This document shows positions 16,013-25,439 of a stretch of 64,000 nucleotides of DNA, one piece after another. A program made the translations under genes and the position numbers. The notes under the pieces were generated by a model. That model was not told the origin of the DNA, made no database searches, and saw only the letters and a program-made list of their open reading frames with translations. Source of the DNA: Comamonadaceae bacterium (lineage in GTDB: Bacteria > Pseudomonadota > Gammaproteobacteria > Burkholderiales > Burkholderiaceae_C); contig JAAFIW010000004.1 in NCBI GenBank assembly GCA_013297875.1, positions 186,001 through 250,000 on the forward strand, read 5' to 3'. How positions within the stretch are numbered: position 1 is the stretch's first letter; every line of letters starts with the position of its first letter.

Positions 16013-16055
16013 TAGCCCAGGAATTATCTGCTCAAGCAGCTACGAAAAAAGTAGC
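16013..16055. repeat. Dispersed TGCTCAAGCA repeat copy
   Basis: TGTAGCCCAGGAATTATCTG, then CTCAAGCAGCTACGAAAAAAGTAGC. It lies between the hydrolase and the toxin-antitoxin pair and contains the CTAC...GTAG closing arms. Confidence 0.75.
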
Positions 16056-16083
16056 GAATCGGTCTTGGCGCGGTCAACAAAAT

Positions 16084-16491
16084 CTACAAACCATCAAACG
16101 GATTGAGCAGCCCCACCCCGCAACTGGCAAAGTCACGCACATTGCGCGTCACCACCGTCAGGCCGTGCAATTGAGCCGTCGCGGCAATCAGCATGTCGGG
16201 CTGGCTGCGCACGATGCCTTGCGCCGAAAAACGGCCACGCAGCTCGCCCGCACGGCGCGCCACGGCAGCGTCCAGCGCCAGCACCTCGCTGGCCAGCAGC
16301 AAACCTTCAAAACGCTCCAGCAAACCCGGCATCACTCTGCGGCTCAGGCCGAAGATCACTTCTTCGACAGTGATCACGGACAGGTTCAGGCGTGAGGCTT
16401 GCGCAGATGCGCCGACCAGCCAGTGCAACACGCGCGGATCCGGCACGCGTCGCAGGGCTTCGCTGATGATGTTGGTATCGACCAGATACAC
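16084..16491 (-). CDS. vapC: PIN-domain toxin, VapC type
   Basis: 135 aa from GTG 16491, chosen because VYLVDTNIISE is the standard PIN N-terminus with the first catalytic Asp; the longer frame overlaps the antitoxin gene entirely. Further acidic residues (TVEEVIFG, ALDAAVARRAGEL, SQPDMLIAATA) fit the four-acid PIN site. VapC toxins are ribonucleases that cut tRNA or rRNA. The start is 1-2 bp past the antitoxin stop, so the pair is one operon. Confidence 0.9.
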   Translation of the reverse strand: MYLVDTNIISEALRRVPDPRVLHWLVGASAQASRLNLSVITVEEVIFGLSRRVMPGLLERFEGLLLASEVLALDAAVARRAGELRGRFSAQGIVRSQPDMLIAATAQLHGLTVVTRNVRDFASCGVGLLNPFDGL

Positions 16492-16492
16492 G

Positions 16493-16831
16493 CTATTTCT
16501 TCCTGGCGCGAGGTTTGGTTGCGCCGGTGTGAGCCGCAAGACCTGCCTGCGGGTCATCCAGCATCGCGTCAGGCCTGCCGGTTTCACTGCGAGGTGGTAA
16601 CTCAATTCCGTCGTGGCCAGCGGCTACCAGCTGCTCCCGCATGCCCGAGAGGATGTGCGCGAACGTGGGCGCCGTCTGCGCAGCCTTCCATTGCCGAAAA
16701 GCACCAAACTCCTGCGCGCTGATCATCACGGCAACCGGCGTGTCGCGGTTGCATATAGCCTGCGGCTCATGCGCCGCCAAACGCACCACCTCCGAAAACT
16801 GCTGCTTGGCTTGGGCGATGTTCCAGTTCAT
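16493..16831 (-). CDS. vapB: Phd/YefM-type antitoxin paired with VapC
   Basis: A 112-aa protein with a typical Phd/YefM N-terminus (MNWNIAQAKQQFSEVVRLAAHEPQ, then a strand PVAVMISAQEF) that binds DNA as a dimer. The basic, disordered C-terminal tail (KPRARKK) would wrap the toxin. It is upstream of and adjacent to vapC, the normal order for autoregulated type II modules. Confidence 0.88.
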   Translation of the reverse strand: MNWNIAQAKQQFSEVVRLAAHEPQAICNRDTPVAVMISAQEFGAFRQWKAAQTAPTFAHILSGMREQLVAAGHDGIELPPRSETGRPDAMLDDPQAGLAAHTGATKPRARKK

Positions 16832-17022
16832 ATGGACTCCTGATCAACATAAAAATGGACATGTTGAATATATTTTATGACCATTTCTTGATGCCAAGAC
16901 TCAGCAATCTAAATCAGACTGTGCGTACTCGGCCACTTTGTGAATTTATTGAAATGTCCGTTCGGGCTGAACGGCGCATCGAGGCAAACAGAAACCCCGT
17001 TCAGGCTGGGCTGAGGAGCGCA

Positions 17023-17091
17023 AAACCCAGTGGATCAGGGCACGTGCTTGTCTGAGCCGCAGGCGAGTTTGCACGTGACCCCACTGGGTTT
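17023..17091. repeat. Large inverted repeat (11-bp plus 7-bp arms)
   Basis: Outer arms AAACCCAGTGG and CCACTGGGTTT, inner arms CACGTGC and GCACGTG. It could fold as a long cruciform or RNA hairpin. No tract of T follows. Confidence 0.65.
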
Positions 17092-17143
17092 GAGCACCGC
17101 AAGTTGCCCGTAGCGGAGCGAAGGGACCCAGACTGTGGGTCGC

Positions 17144-17180
17144 CTTTCTTTGCTTACTTTCTTTGGAGAAGCAAAGAAAG
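17144..17180. terminator. 12-bp-arm hairpin, candidate bidirectional terminator
   Basis: Arms CTTTCTTTGCTT and AAGCAAAGAAAG around a 13-nt loop. The T/A-rich arms lie about 90 bp beyond the 3' end of the VWA gene on its strand. Confidence 0.45.
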
Positions 17181-17269
17181 TGAGTCGCTGTCGGGCGACC
17201 CCCGACATCTACGCACATCGTGAGGCGTTGAACTCACAGGTGCCTTGCGAGGAAAAATTCTGGCGAGCC

Positions 17270-18331
17270 TCACAAAACCCGACTAAACCAAGCCACCGAC
17301 AATCCCGCCGACAACAACGCCAGCACCGCCGCGGCCAGCGCCAGCAGCCCGGAAATTTCCGTTTCTTTCTTCTCCACCGTCAGCCGCGAGCTCAAGGTTT
17401 CGTAGACTTTTTTGAGGTTCTCCGCGCTGCCCGCATAAAAGTAGTCGGCATTGGTTTTGGTGGCAATCGCTTTCAAGGTCTCTTCGTCCAGGCGCACGCG
17501 CATGGTCCAGCCTTCGAAGCCGATGGTGTCGCCGTCTACCGTTCCTATCCCCACGGTGTAGACGCGGATGCCGCGGTCGGCGGCCATTTTGGCGGCTTCC
17601 AGCGGGTCTACGCCGGTGGTGCGGGCGCCGTCGGTGAGCATGATGATGGCGGCGGAGTTGTAGGAGCCGGGTGCCACGGGGGTGAACTCTTTTTTCTCTT
17701 TGGCGGGCTGGTCGATGGCGCGCGAGGACGGCATGGGGCGGTTGCCGTTGGCTTGTTGCAGCTCAATGCCGGCATCGGGGAACAAGGCGGCCAGGGAGAT
17801 GACGATGCTGTTGCCGGTGGCGGTGCCGCGCTGCAGCTGAAAACGGTCGATGGCCGAGGCCAGGTCTTCGCGGTTCAAGGTGGGAATCTGCGCCACTTGC
17901 GCCGAGCCGGCAAAGGCCACGATGCCCACTTTCACATGGCGTGGCAGCTCCACCAAAAACTTCTTGGCCGCTTCCTGCGCGGCCACCAGGCGGTTGGGTT
18001 TCACATCGGTGGCGCGCATGCTGCCCGAGACGTCCATGGCCAGAATAATGGTTTGCTGGTTGGATGGCAGGGTGATGACGGCCACCGGCCTGGCAGCGGC
18101 CACCAGCATGGCGGCAATAGCTAGCAAAAAGAGAGCAGGCGGAATGTGGCGGCGGATGCTGCTGCCCGTGCCCATGGCCTCGCGCACGATGGACAGCGAG
18201 GCAAAGCGCAGCACGTTTTTCTTTTTGCGACGCAGCAGCCATACGTAGAGCAGCACCAGCAGCGGCAGCGCTAGCAGCAGCCACAAGAATTCGGGCCAGA
18301 TGAAGTGCATGGGCAGGGGAGGCAGGGTCAT
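17270..18331 (-). CDS. VWA-domain membrane protein (BatA-like)
   Basis: 353 aa from ATG 18331 (or 346 from ATG 18310). Two N-terminal membrane segments (about residues 15-33 and 65-82) flank a short basic stretch RRKKK. They are followed by a von Willebrand A domain with the MIDAS motif DVSGS (D100, S102, S104), a later Thr/Asp site (MLTDG) and a last C-terminal helix. BatA-like proteins work with MoxR ATPases as chaperone or assembly systems; the MoxR and DUF58 genes are directly upstream on the same strand. Confidence 0.9.
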   Translation of the reverse strand: MTLPPLPMHFIWPEFLWLLLALPLLVLLYVWLLRRKKKNVLRFASLSIVREAMGTGSSIRRHIPPALFLLAIAAMLVAAARPVAVITLPSNQQTIILAMDVSGSMRATDVKPNRLVAAQEAAKKFLVELPRHVKVGIVAFAGSAQVAQIPTLNREDLASAIDRFQLQRGTATGNSIVISLAALFPDAGIELQQANGNRPMPSSRAIDQPAKEKKEFTPVAPGSYNSAAIIMLTDGARTTGVDPLEAAKMAADRGIRVYTVGIGTVDGDTIGFEGWTMRVRLDEETLKAIATKTNADYFYAGSAENLKKVYETLSSRLTVEKKETEISGLLALAAAVLALLSAGLSVAWFSRVL

Positions 18332-18449
18332 AGGTGCTCCAGTTCTATCGGAGGATGACGAATGACTTTGCCGCTTGCGCGGCATTGATGACAAATGACC
18401 AAGCCGTTGTCATCTGTCATAGCAGCCGAAGGCGAGTCATTCGTCATTG

Positions 18450-19473
18450 TCAAGCGGCCAGTTTCAAGTGCGCAGGCAAGCGGTGCCGCGACACCTGTTT
18501 GCGGCGTTTGCGCAGGTCGACAAAGCGCAGCAGCGCTTGCAATAAATCGTCGTCGGTCGACAGCTCCAGTGTATCCACGCCGGCTTTGCCCAGACCCTCG
18601 CGCAGCTGTGCCTCGCGCTGGGCGGCAATCTGCGCGAAGCGTCGGCGAAAGCCTGGGTTGTGGGTGTCGACCATCAGTTGTTCGCCGGTTTCGGCATCAC
18701 GCATGGGAATCAGGCCCAGGTCGGGGAGTTCCTGCTCCAGGGGGTCGAGCAGGCGCACGGCCACCACGTCGTGGCGCTGAGCGAGCTGGGCCAGCGGCTG
18801 GCTCCAGCCGGGCTCGCACACAAAGTCAGACACCACAAACACGGTGCTGCGCTGGCGCACCGTGTGGGCGGCTGCGGCCAGCAACTCGTGTAGGCGGGTG
18901 GGGCCGCTTGCTTCCAGTACTGGGCGGGTGGTGATGGTGTGCAGCAGTTGCAGCACATGCTTGCGGCTGCTGCGCGCGGGCAGTTGCGCGTCGACCCCGT
19001 CGCCATAGAGCAGCGCGCCCACGCGGTTGCCGTGGCGGGTGAGCAGGCGGGCCAGCGTGCCCACAAACTCGGCCAACACCTGGTGCTTGGCGCGATCGCC
19101 CGAGCCAAAGTCAATCGACGGGCTCAGGTCTAGCAAAAACCAGGCGGCCATTTCGCGGTCTTCGGTGAACACGCGCACATGGGGCTGCTGCAGGCGGGCC
19201 GTGACGTTCCAGTCGATGTGGCGCACGTCGTCGTGGTGCTGGTATTCGCGCAGGTCGGCCAGGTCAATGCCGGTGCCGCGCATCAGGGTTGCAAAGTCGC
19301 CTTGGAGGAGGCCGTCCAGGCGGCGGATCACCGTCCATTCGAGGCGCTGCATGAGGGTTTGGGCGGATTCGGGGGTGGTGGGCGCGCTTGCCCCCACCCC
19401 CACGCCGTCCCGCAGGGGCGGCCCGCCCCCTCTCGTCCCCCGGGAGGGGATGGAGTTAACTTCCTCAATGGAA

Positions 19474-19490
<17 letters not shown>
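18450..19490 (-). CDS. DUF58 domain protein
   Basis: 346 aa from ATG 19490, overlapping the end of moxR by 17 bp. The DUF58 core is clear: RRLDGLLQGDFATLMRGTGIDLADLREYQHHDDVRHIDWNVTARL in outline, then WFLLDLSPSIDFG, a VWA-like MIDAS strand. The ~40 N-terminal residues are low complexity (GTRGGGPPLRDGVGVG) and derive from a GC-rich repeat-like DNA stretch around 19383-19445. DUF58 proteins form MoxR-DUF58-VWA systems. Confidence 0.9.
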
Positions 19491-20490
<1,000 letters not shown>

Positions 20491-20652
20491 ACAAGGGCTT
20501 TGAGGGCTTTTGAGCTAAGCTAAAAATTCGTCAGCAAACCAGCGTTTAAACCAGCGTGCGGCGGTACATACCGGTGACATCTTAGGGGGTTCTGCACCCA
20601 ATTGCACTGCCCTTTACGGGCCGACCCGCTGTCGCGCCGGGCCATACCGCGG

Positions 20653-20659
20653 GGCGTAT
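20653..20659. promoter_or_regulatory. GGCGTAT half-site downstream of urtE, upstream of moxR
   Basis: Within ATACCGC-GG-GGCGTAT (about 20644-20659), a shortened relative of the 7-4-7 palindrome upstream of urtA. The spacing is 2 instead of 4 and the left half is imperfect, so binding is doubtful. Confidence 0.2.
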
Positions 20660-20708
20660 CGTCAGATCAGTGCGAAAGCAGCACGTTTTTAGATGTTTTG
20701 GGCACTCA

Positions 20709-20749
20709 GCCCATGTAAATACTGCTCAAGCAGCTATGAATTAAATAGC
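20709..20749. repeat. Dispersed TGCTCAAGCA repeat copy, near consensus
   Basis: GCCCATGTAAATACTGCTCA then AGCAGCTATGAATTAAATAGC. The GCTAT...ATAGC arms close a hairpin. It lies between moxR and urtE. Confidence 0.8.
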
Positions 20750-20752
20750 AGC

Positions 20753-21445
20753 TTAAATCGCTACCAACTGCCGCACACCATCGGCCTGCATGTTTTTGCC
20801 CAGGCCGCGCGCAATGAATTGCCCGCGCTGCATCACCAGGTAATCGTCGGCCAGGTCTTGTGCAAAGTCGTAGTACTGCTCGACCAGCAAAATCGCCATG
20901 TCACCCCGGTCAGCCAGCATGCGGATCACGCGGCCAATGTCCTTGATGATGCTGGGCTGAATGCCTTCGGTCGGCTCGTCCAGGATCAGCAGCTTGGGTT
21001 TGGCCGCCAGCGCACGGGCAATGGCCAGTTGTTGCTGCTGCCCGCCCGACAAGTCGCCGCCGCGGCGGTTGAGCATCTGTTTGAGCACTGGAAACAGCTC
21101 ATACAACTCGGCCGGAATCGGCGTGCGGGCACTCTTGTAAGCCAGCCCCATCCTCAGGTTCTCTTCGACAGTCAGCCGCGCAAAAATCTCCCGCCCCTGC
21201 GGCACAAAGCCGATGCCGGCCCGCGCCCGCTCGTAAGGCGTGGCCTGCGTGATGGTCTTGCCATCAAACGCGATGCTGCCCGTCTTGATAGGCACCAGAC
21301 CCATCAGGCTCTTGAGCAAGGTGGTCTTGCCAACGCCGTTGCGGCCCAATAGAACGGTGACTTTGCCCAGGTGAGCCGACAGGCTCACATCGCGAAGAAT
21401 GTGGGAGCCGCCGTAGTACTGGTTGATGTTGTTGACGTTCAGCAT
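20753..21445 (-). CDS. urtE: Urea ABC transporter ATP-binding subunit UrtE
   Basis: 230-aa LivF-type ATPase. Walker A GRNGVGKTT, signature LSGGQQQQLAIARAL and Walker B LLILDEPTEGIQPSI are present; the NQYYGGSHILRDV start is typical of UrtE. It powers urea import with UrtA-D. It is the last gene of urtABCDE, separated from urtD by a repeat-containing gap. Confidence 0.96.
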   Translation of the reverse strand: MLNVNNINQYYGGSHILRDVSLSAHLGKVTVLLGRNGVGKTTLLKSLMGLVPIKTGSIAFDGKTITQATPYERARAGIGFVPQGREIFARLTVEENLRMGLAYKSARTPIPAELYELFPVLKQMLNRRGGDLSGGQQQQLAIARALAAKPKLLILDEPTEGIQPSIIKDIGRVIRMLADRGDMAILLVEQYYDFAQDLADDYLVMQRGQFIARGLGKNMQADGVRQLVAI

Positions 21446-21479
21446 GCCATCTCCTCAAAGCGGGGGCGAATGCGGGGAG

Positions 21480-21592
21480 CTTGAACGCAGAGGACGCTAA
21501 GGATACGCAGAGGACGCAGAAAAAAAACAAAAACAGTCTGGACTTCTTCTGCGTCCTCTGCGGCATCTTCGCGTCCTCTGCGTTCAAAAAAG
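21480..21592. repeat. Inverted pair of the AACGCAGAGGACGC repeat
   Basis: GAACGCAGAGGACGC (about 21483) and GCGTCCTCTGCGTTC (about 21574) are inverted copies of a repeat that also occurs at about 23592-23632 inside urtC. Read as protein the unit gives NAEDAK..QR.QK. It occupies the urtD-urtE gap. Confidence 0.7.
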
Positions 21593-21601
21593 GTATTCAG
21601 A

Positions 21602-22486
21602 TCAACGCCCAAGATAAACCTCAATCACTTTGTCATCCGCCTGCACCTGATCCAGCGACCCTTGCGCCAACACCGCCCCATCACACAACACCGTCACCAC
21701 CCCACCATCGCCGCTGATGGCGCGAATAAAACTCATGTCGTGTTCCACCACCATCAGCGAGTGCTTGCCTTTCAGGCTTAAAAACAGCTCGGCCGTGCGC
21801 TCGGTTTCTTCGTCGGTCATGCCGGCCACGGGCTCGTCCAGCAGCAGCAACTTGGGGTCTTGCATCAGCAGCATGCCAATTTCCAACCACTGCTTTTGCC
21901 CGTGGCTGAGCGTGCCGGCCAGGCGGTTCACGTTGTCGGACAAGACAATGGTGTGCAGCACCTCGGCCAGCCGGTCGCTTTGCGTGCTGTTCAAGCGGAA
22001 CACCATCGAGGGCACCACGCCTTTGTTGGTCTTCAGCGCCAGCTCCAGGTTCTCAAACACTGTGAGTTGCTCGAACACCGTGGGCTTTTGAAACTTGCGG
22101 CCAATGCCCATTTGCGCAATCTCGGCCTCTTTGTATCGCAGCAAATCAATGGTGGAGCCAAAGAACACCGTGCCGCTGTCGGGCCGGGTTTTGCCGGTGA
22201 TGATGTCCATCATCGTGGTCTTGCCGGCACCATTGGGGCCAATGATGCAGCGCAGCTCGCCAGGGGCAATGTCCAGGCTTAAATTGTTGATGGCTTTGAA
22301 ACCATCGAAGCTCACGCACACATCTTGCAGGTACAGGATGCGGCCATGCGTGGTGTCGACCTCTCCCGGTATGGCCAGTCGCGAAAAGCCTGCTTCACGG
22401 CCACCCGATTCGGTCTTGCCATTTGCTGCAGTTTTTGTAGCTGCTTGAGCGCGCTGCACGCCCGCGTCCATCAAATCAGGCGTCAT
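21602..22486 (-). CDS. urtD: Urea ABC transporter ATP-binding subunit UrtD
   Basis: 294 aa from ATG 22486, which overlaps the urtC stop (ATGA); the longer frame runs back into urtC and is rejected. Walker A GPNGAGKTT, signature LSHGQKQWLEIGMLL, Walker B LLLLDEPVAGMTDEE. The first ~45 residues before the ABC domain are variable, and a weak copy of the dispersed repeat (about 22434-22455) encodes part of them. Confidence 0.95.
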   Translation of the reverse strand: MTPDLMDAGVQRAQAATKTAANGKTESGGREAGFSRLAIPGEVDTTHGRILYLQDVCVSFDGFKAINNLSLDIAPGELRCIIGPNGAGKTTMMDIITGKTRPDSGTVFFGSTIDLLRYKEAEIAQMGIGRKFQKPTVFEQLTVFENLELALKTNKGVVPSMVFRLNSTQSDRLAEVLHTIVLSDNVNRLAGTLSHGQKQWLEIGMLLMQDPKLLLLDEPVAGMTDEETERTAELFLSLKGKHSLMVVEHDMSFIRAISGDGGVVTVLCDGAVLAQGSLDQVQADDKVIEVYLGR

Positions 22487-23652
22487 GACTGGCCCTTTTT
22501 GAAGCGCTTGAACAATCCAATCACACCATTCGGCAGGAACAAGGTCACCGCAATAAACAACATGCCCAAAAAGTACAACCAGAACTCGGGGTAGGCCACC
22601 GTCAACCAGCTCTTGGCACCGCCCACGATAAACGCACCCACAATCGGCCCGATCAGGGTGGCACGGCCACCCACCGCCGCCCAAATCGCGATTTCAATCG
22701 AGTTGGCCGGGCTCATTTCGCTGGGGTTGATGATGCCCACCTGTGGCACATACAAAGCACCCGCCACGCCGCACATCACCGCTGAAATCACCCAGATGGT
22801 CAGCTTGTAGCCCACCGGGTTGTAGCCCGAGAACATGACCCGGCTTTCGGCATCGCGTATGGCCTGCAACACGCGGCCAAACTTGCTGCCGATCAACCAG
22901 CGGGCAAACAGATAAAAGCCCAGCAAGGTCAAACCGGTCAACACAAAAATCGCCATACGCATCTCGGGCGTGGCCACCGCCATGCCCAAAATGCGCTTGA
23001 AATCGGTAAAGCCGTTGTTGCCACCCAGGCCGGTTTCATTGCGGAAAAACAGCAACATGGCGGCAAAAGTCAACGCCTGCGTGATGATGGAAAAGTAAAC
23101 GCCCTTGATGCGCGAGCGAAACGCAAAAAAGCCAAACACAAAGGCCACCAGGCCCGGCACCAGCACGATCAAAATCAGCGTGGCAATGAAGCTGTCAGAA
23201 AGCGCCCAGTGCCAGGGCAACTCTTTCCAGTCCAGAAACACCATGAAGTCTGGCAGGTCGCTTTTGTAGTTGCCGTCACGGCCGATCTGGCGCATCAAAT
23301 ACATGCCCATCACGTAGCCGCCCAGCGCAAAAAACAGCCCATGGCCCAGCGACAAAATGCCGGTGTAACCCCAAATCAAATCCATCGCCAGCGCGCAAAT
23401 CGCAAAGCACATGATCTTGCCCAGCAAAGCCACCGCGTAGTCGCTCATGTGGAACACGCTGCCCGCAGGCACCACCAGGTTGAGCAGGGGTGCGATGGCA
23501 CACACAGCAATCAAGGCCACGACAAAGGCGCTCCAACCGGTTCGAGTCATCAAAGCAGATTGCATGGGCAAATCCATTTGGCTTCCCTTTTGCGCCCTCT
23601 GCGAATCCTTCGCGTCCTCTGCGTTCGGCTGCCCGTTCCCGTATTCAGTCAT
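22483..23652 (-). CDS. urtC: Urea ABC transporter permease UrtC
   Basis: 389 aa if translation starts at ATG 23652, which overlaps the urtB stop. Multiple membrane segments and the LivM-type motifs (GYTGILSLGHGLFFALGGYVMGMYL, FRNETGLGGNNGFTDF) identify the inner-membrane channel subunit. Residues 9-24 (around NAEDAKDSQRAQKG) are an in-frame copy of the AACGCAGAGGACGC repeat. The conserved part starts near the internal ATG 23577, so either start is possible. Confidence 0.94.
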   Translation of the reverse strand: MTEYGNGQPNAEDAKDSQRAQKGSQMDLPMQSALMTRTGWSAFVVALIAVCAIAPLLNLVVPAGSVFHMSDYAVALLGKIMCFAICALAMDLIWGYTGILSLGHGLFFALGGYVMGMYLMRQIGRDGNYKSDLPDFMVFLDWKELPWHWALSDSFIATLILIVLVPGLVAFVFGFFAFRSRIKGVYFSIITQALTFAAMLLFFRNETGLGGNNGFTDFKRILGMAVATPEMRMAIFVLTGLTLLGFYLFARWLIGSKFGRVLQAIRDAESRVMFSGYNPVGYKLTIWVISAVMCGVAGALYVPQVGIINPSEMSPANSIEIAIWAAVGGRATLIGPIVGAFIVGGAKSWLTVAYPEFWLYFLGMLFIAVTLFLPNGVIGLFKRFKKGQS

Positions 23653-25226
23653 GCCTCAGCGCTCCTGCCCTTGAGAGCAAATATCCCCTGCGGACGCTTC
23701 TGAATGAACATGATGATCAGCACCAGCACCGCAATTTTCGCCAGCACCGCACCGGTCCAGCCCTCCAGAAATTTATTCAAGATGCCTAAGCCCAGCGCCG
23801 CATAAACAGTGCCCGCCAGTTGGCCCACGCCACCCAGCACCACCACCAAAAATGAATCGACGATGTAGCCCTGGCCCAGATCTGGCCCCACATTGCCCAC
23901 CTGGCTCAGCGCGCAACCGGCCAGGCCCGCAATGCCCGAGCCCAGCGCAAAGGCATAGGTGTCCACCCGCGCCGTGTTCACGCCCATGCACGAGGCAATG
24001 GGGCGGTTTTGCGTCACGCCGCGCACAAACAGGCCCAGGCGGGTTTTGCTGATCAGAAAGGCTACGCCCGCCAGCACGGCCAGCGCAAACACAATGATGA
24101 CGATGCGGTTGTAAGGCAGTTGCAGATTGCCCATCAGCTGCACGCCGCCACTCATCCAGGCCGGGTTTTCCACCCCCACGTTTTGTGCGCCAAAAATGCT
24201 GCGGACCAGCTGCTGCAGCATCAGGCTGATGCCCCAGGTGGCCAGCAGGGTTTCCAGCGGGCGGCCATATAAAAAGCGAATCACGCTGCGCTCCAGCGCA
24301 GCGCCCATCAGCGCCGACGCCATGAAGGCCACGGGCACGGCCGCCAGCAGATACCAGTCAAAGTAGCCCGGCAAATATTTCTGAAAAACGCCTTGCACCA
24401 CGTAGGTGGCGTAAGCGCCAATCATCATCAATTCGCCGTGGGCCATGTTGATTACGCCCATGAGGCCATAGGTGATGGCCAGGCCAAGTGCCACCAGCAA
24501 CAAGATGCTGCCCAGGCTGAGGCCGGAAAACAGCGCGGCAATTTTGTCGCCCCAGGCCAATTGCGCTTCCACGGTTTTCAGGGTGGCTTCAAACGCGGCT
24601 TTCACCTGGGGGTCGGCTTCGGTTTTCAGGCGCTCCAGCAACACGGTTTTGGTGCTCGGGTCACCACTTTGGGCCAGCAGCTGGGCGGCTTCCAGTCGCT
24701 TGGTTTTGTCGGGGCTGGCCAGCAGCACGGCGGCGCGTAGCAGGCCCAGCTGGGCCTTGATTTCGGGGTTGGCTTCGGCTGCAAAGGCTTTTTCTATCAG
24801 CGGCAGCTTGGCTTCGTCGGCTTCGCCTTTCAGCGTTTTCACCGCTTCGCGGCGCAGCTTGTCGTCTTTGGAAAACAGCTTGAGGGCAGCGAGAGCGTTG
24901 TCTAACTCGCCGCGCATGCGGTTGTTGTTGACCACGTCTTCAGCGTCGGCGGGTAGCGGCGTTTCCGCGCCCGTCACAGGGTCAAATGCTTTGCCGTCTT
25001 TGACGATCAATACCCGCTCGCCAGCGAGCTTCACGGCATCGTCGGCCAGGGCCTGGATGAAGGCGGCGGTTTTGTCGTCGGGTGAGGCGGTGGCTTTATT
25101 CAATGCCTCAATGCGGGCATCGGTTTCGCCCGCTGCCATGCTTTTTACGTCGCCAGCGCTTATGGAATATGCTGGAGCAGCTATTATAAATGTAGCGGCC
25201 AACAGGAAGAGCAGGCGGGTGAACAT
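23649..25226 (-). CDS. urtB: Urea ABC transporter permease UrtB
   Basis: 525 aa. A signal-like N-terminus (residues 1-22) precedes a ~200-residue soluble, helical, HEAT-like domain (typical extra domain of proteobacterial UrtB). The LivH-type permease follows from about residue 235 (GLSLGSILLLVALGLAITYGLMGVINMAHGE in outline). It forms the transmembrane channel with UrtC. Its stop overlaps the urtC start. Confidence 0.95.
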   Translation of the reverse strand: MFTRLLFLLAATFIIAAPAYSISAGDVKSMAAGETDARIEALNKATASPDDKTAAFIQALADDAVKLAGERVLIVKDGKAFDPVTGAETPLPADAEDVVNNNRMRGELDNALAALKLFSKDDKLRREAVKTLKGEADEAKLPLIEKAFAAEANPEIKAQLGLLRAAVLLASPDKTKRLEAAQLLAQSGDPSTKTVLLERLKTEADPQVKAAFEATLKTVEAQLAWGDKIAALFSGLSLGSILLLVALGLAITYGLMGVINMAHGELMMIGAYATYVVQGVFQKYLPGYFDWYLLAAVPVAFMASALMGAALERSVIRFLYGRPLETLLATWGISLMLQQLVRSIFGAQNVGVENPAWMSGGVQLMGNLQLPYNRIVIIVFALAVLAGVAFLISKTRLGLFVRGVTQNRPIASCMGVNTARVDTYAFALGSGIAGLAGCALSQVGNVGPDLGQGYIVDSFLVVVLGGVGQLAGTVYAALGLGILNKFLEGWTGAVLAKIAVLVLIIMFIQKRPQGIFALKGRSAEA

Positions 25227-25267
25227 GGATGAATCTGGTTGACTGCTCGCGCCGTAGCGCTGTTTGA

Positions 25268-25435
25268 CTGGCTCCCTCGCCCCCTTGGGGGAGAGGGCAG
25301 GGGTGAGGGGGTTGCGCGATACAAGACGACGCGCCCGCGTGCCTGATTCGGGGGACGCGCCGCGCCGGGCCGCCCCAAGCGGTCGCGCCGTCCCCCTGGG
25401 GGGAAGGCGGCCGCAGGCCGACTCAGGGGGGTACG
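25268..25435. repeat. GC-rich dispersed repeats in the urtA-urtB gap
   Basis: Two repeat types lie in tandem: a CTCGCCCCCTTGGGGGAGAG...GGGGTGAGGG unit (about 25275-25310; relatives at 30446-30515 and inside the restriction gene at 56748-56795) and a GGGCCGCCCCAAG...CCCCCTGGGGGG unit (about 25366-25405; a relative is inside the permease-kinase gene at 33661-33715). The strong hairpins may attenuate transcription after urtA. Confidence 0.55.
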
Positions 25436-25439
25436 TCAG

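Larger units (their letters stand above)
16832..17269. other. Non-coding region with nested hairpins
   Basis: 438 bp without a gene. It holds the antitoxin promoter side, then a structured block: AAACCCAGTGG (17023-17033) pairs with CCACTGGGTTT (17081-17091), with CACGTGC/GCACGTG pairing inside. A second hairpin with 12-bp arms CTTTCTTTGCTT (17144-17155) and AAGCAAAGAAAG (17169-17180) follows. GAACGGCG and GCTGAGG stretches at 16965-17020 look like parts of the same dispersed element. The block probably ends transcripts from both sides. Confidence 0.55.
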
